From positions 1 to 5,143 of the forward strand of contig WFSH01000098.1 of assembly GCA_015486145.1 (NCBI GenBank): a stretch of DNA of 5,143 nt, written 5' to 3'. Positions 4,700 through 5,143 of the stretch are shown here, piece by piece (position 1 is the first letter of the stretch; each line of letters opens with the position of its first letter). The notes under the pieces are model-generated. The model was not told the DNA's origin and searched no databases. It saw only the letters and a program-made list of their open reading frames with translations. This stretch comes from Mesoaciditogaceae bacterium. GTDB taxonomy: Bacteria > Thermotogota > Thermotogae > Mesoaciditogales > Mesoaciditogaceae. Position numbers and translations under genes: made by a program.

Positions 4700-5143
4700 T
4701 TAATCATAGCTCAGCCGAGTTTTTTCATCGGATAATGTTGGTGATATCAGTGCCTTCCATTCGTCTGATTCCCAAGTTCTCAAAGAAGTGTGTGTCGTGT
4801 AGTATTTTTGCGGAATCGGGTGTGTGCCCACGACTACTTTTATGCCATATTTTTCTTCTATGAATTTTTTAAAATACTCAACGTATGGACAAGGTGGATA
4901 TCCCACGATCATCCCAGTGGCAAGATGGATAACATCCACTCCATTTTTCTTCATCTCTTCTGGTACGTATTCAATATTCCCCCCTGGACATCCACCGCAT
5001 GTCGTGTAACCCACGAGCTCCACATCTTTTCCCTCATAAGCACTAAAAGCACCTTCTCTGTTTTTTAAAGCTCTTAAACACTTACCTCCTCCACATGTTC
5101 GGTAACGATCACATATGATTATGCCAATTTTCACCTTTTCCAC
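4700..5143 (-). CDS. CGGC-domain putative metal-binding protein (may be 5'-partial at window edge)
   Basis: This 147-residue cytosolic protein matches the CGGC domain family (PF08821), named for its Cys-Gly-Gly-Cys motif and presumed to bind metal. Cysteines sit at Cys11, Cys17 and Cys22 (ICDRYRTCGGGKC), Cys49 and Cys52 (TTCGGCPGG, 47-55), and Cys85 (GYPPCPY). Conserved-looking histidines are His73 in VIHLATG and His108 in GTHPIPQKYY, followed by a THTSLRTW segment. The function of the family is not known. The frame opens with GTG at 5143, the last base of the window, so its ribosome binding site cannot be seen and the true start could lie further upstream. The N-terminus KVKIGIIIC already looks like the first strand, so little is missing, if anything. 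A second GTG four codons in (5134) is an alternative. The stop at 4700-4702 is 39 nt before the hydrolase start. Confidence 0.88.
   Translation of the reverse strand: MEKVKIGIIICDRYRTCGGGKCLRALKNREGAFSAYEGKDVELVGYTTCGGCPGGNIEYVPEEMKKNGVDVIHLATGMIVGYPPCPYVEYFKKFIEEKYGIKVVVGTHPIPQKYYTTHTSLRTWESDEWKALISPTLSDEKTRLSYD

Overview
The window looks like chromosomal DNA from a thermophilic or moderately thermophilic bacterium, most plausibly of the Thermotogota or a lineage with similar codon habits. This placement is an inference from AT-rich genes that use mainly AGA/AGG for arginine and often ATA for isoleucine, many Lys/Glu residues, and the protein families present. No rRNA or other marker gene is in the window, so it is tentative.

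Layout. Positions 1-619 hold no intact gene. They contain a nested inverted repeat (25-111), two oppositely oriented copies of a dispersed palindromic element (135-171 and 194-221), two small hairpins sharing an ACATCCTGT core (245-259, 272-286), a long bulged hairpin (312-362), a possible gene relic with a frameshift (370-550), and a promoter followed by a perfect 15-bp tandem repeat that leads into the first gene. Then come two plus-strand genes: an archaeal-type AAA+ ATPase (620-1684) and a calcineurin-like nucleotide phosphoesterase of the CpdB/5'-nucleotidase family without a signal peptide (1751-3325). A hairpin terminator at 3325-3367 separates them from two convergent minus-strand genes. 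These are a CGGC-domain putative metal-binding protein (4700-5143, reaching the window edge) and, 39 nt downstream of it, an exported alpha/beta hydrolase with an N-terminal DUF3887-like domain (3374-4660).

How the parts fit. The ATPase has its own promoter. The phosphoesterase could be co-transcribed by read-through, but it has a good promoter-like site of its own in the 66-nt gap, so a functional link is not established. The CGGC gene and the hydrolase probably form one transcription unit ending at the shared terminator, whose U-tract is on the minus strand. I see no CRISPR array, transposase, tRNA/rRNA, toxin-antitoxin pair or recognisable defence operon. The most unusual content is the hairpin-rich non-coding block and the tandem-repeat leader of the ATPase gene.
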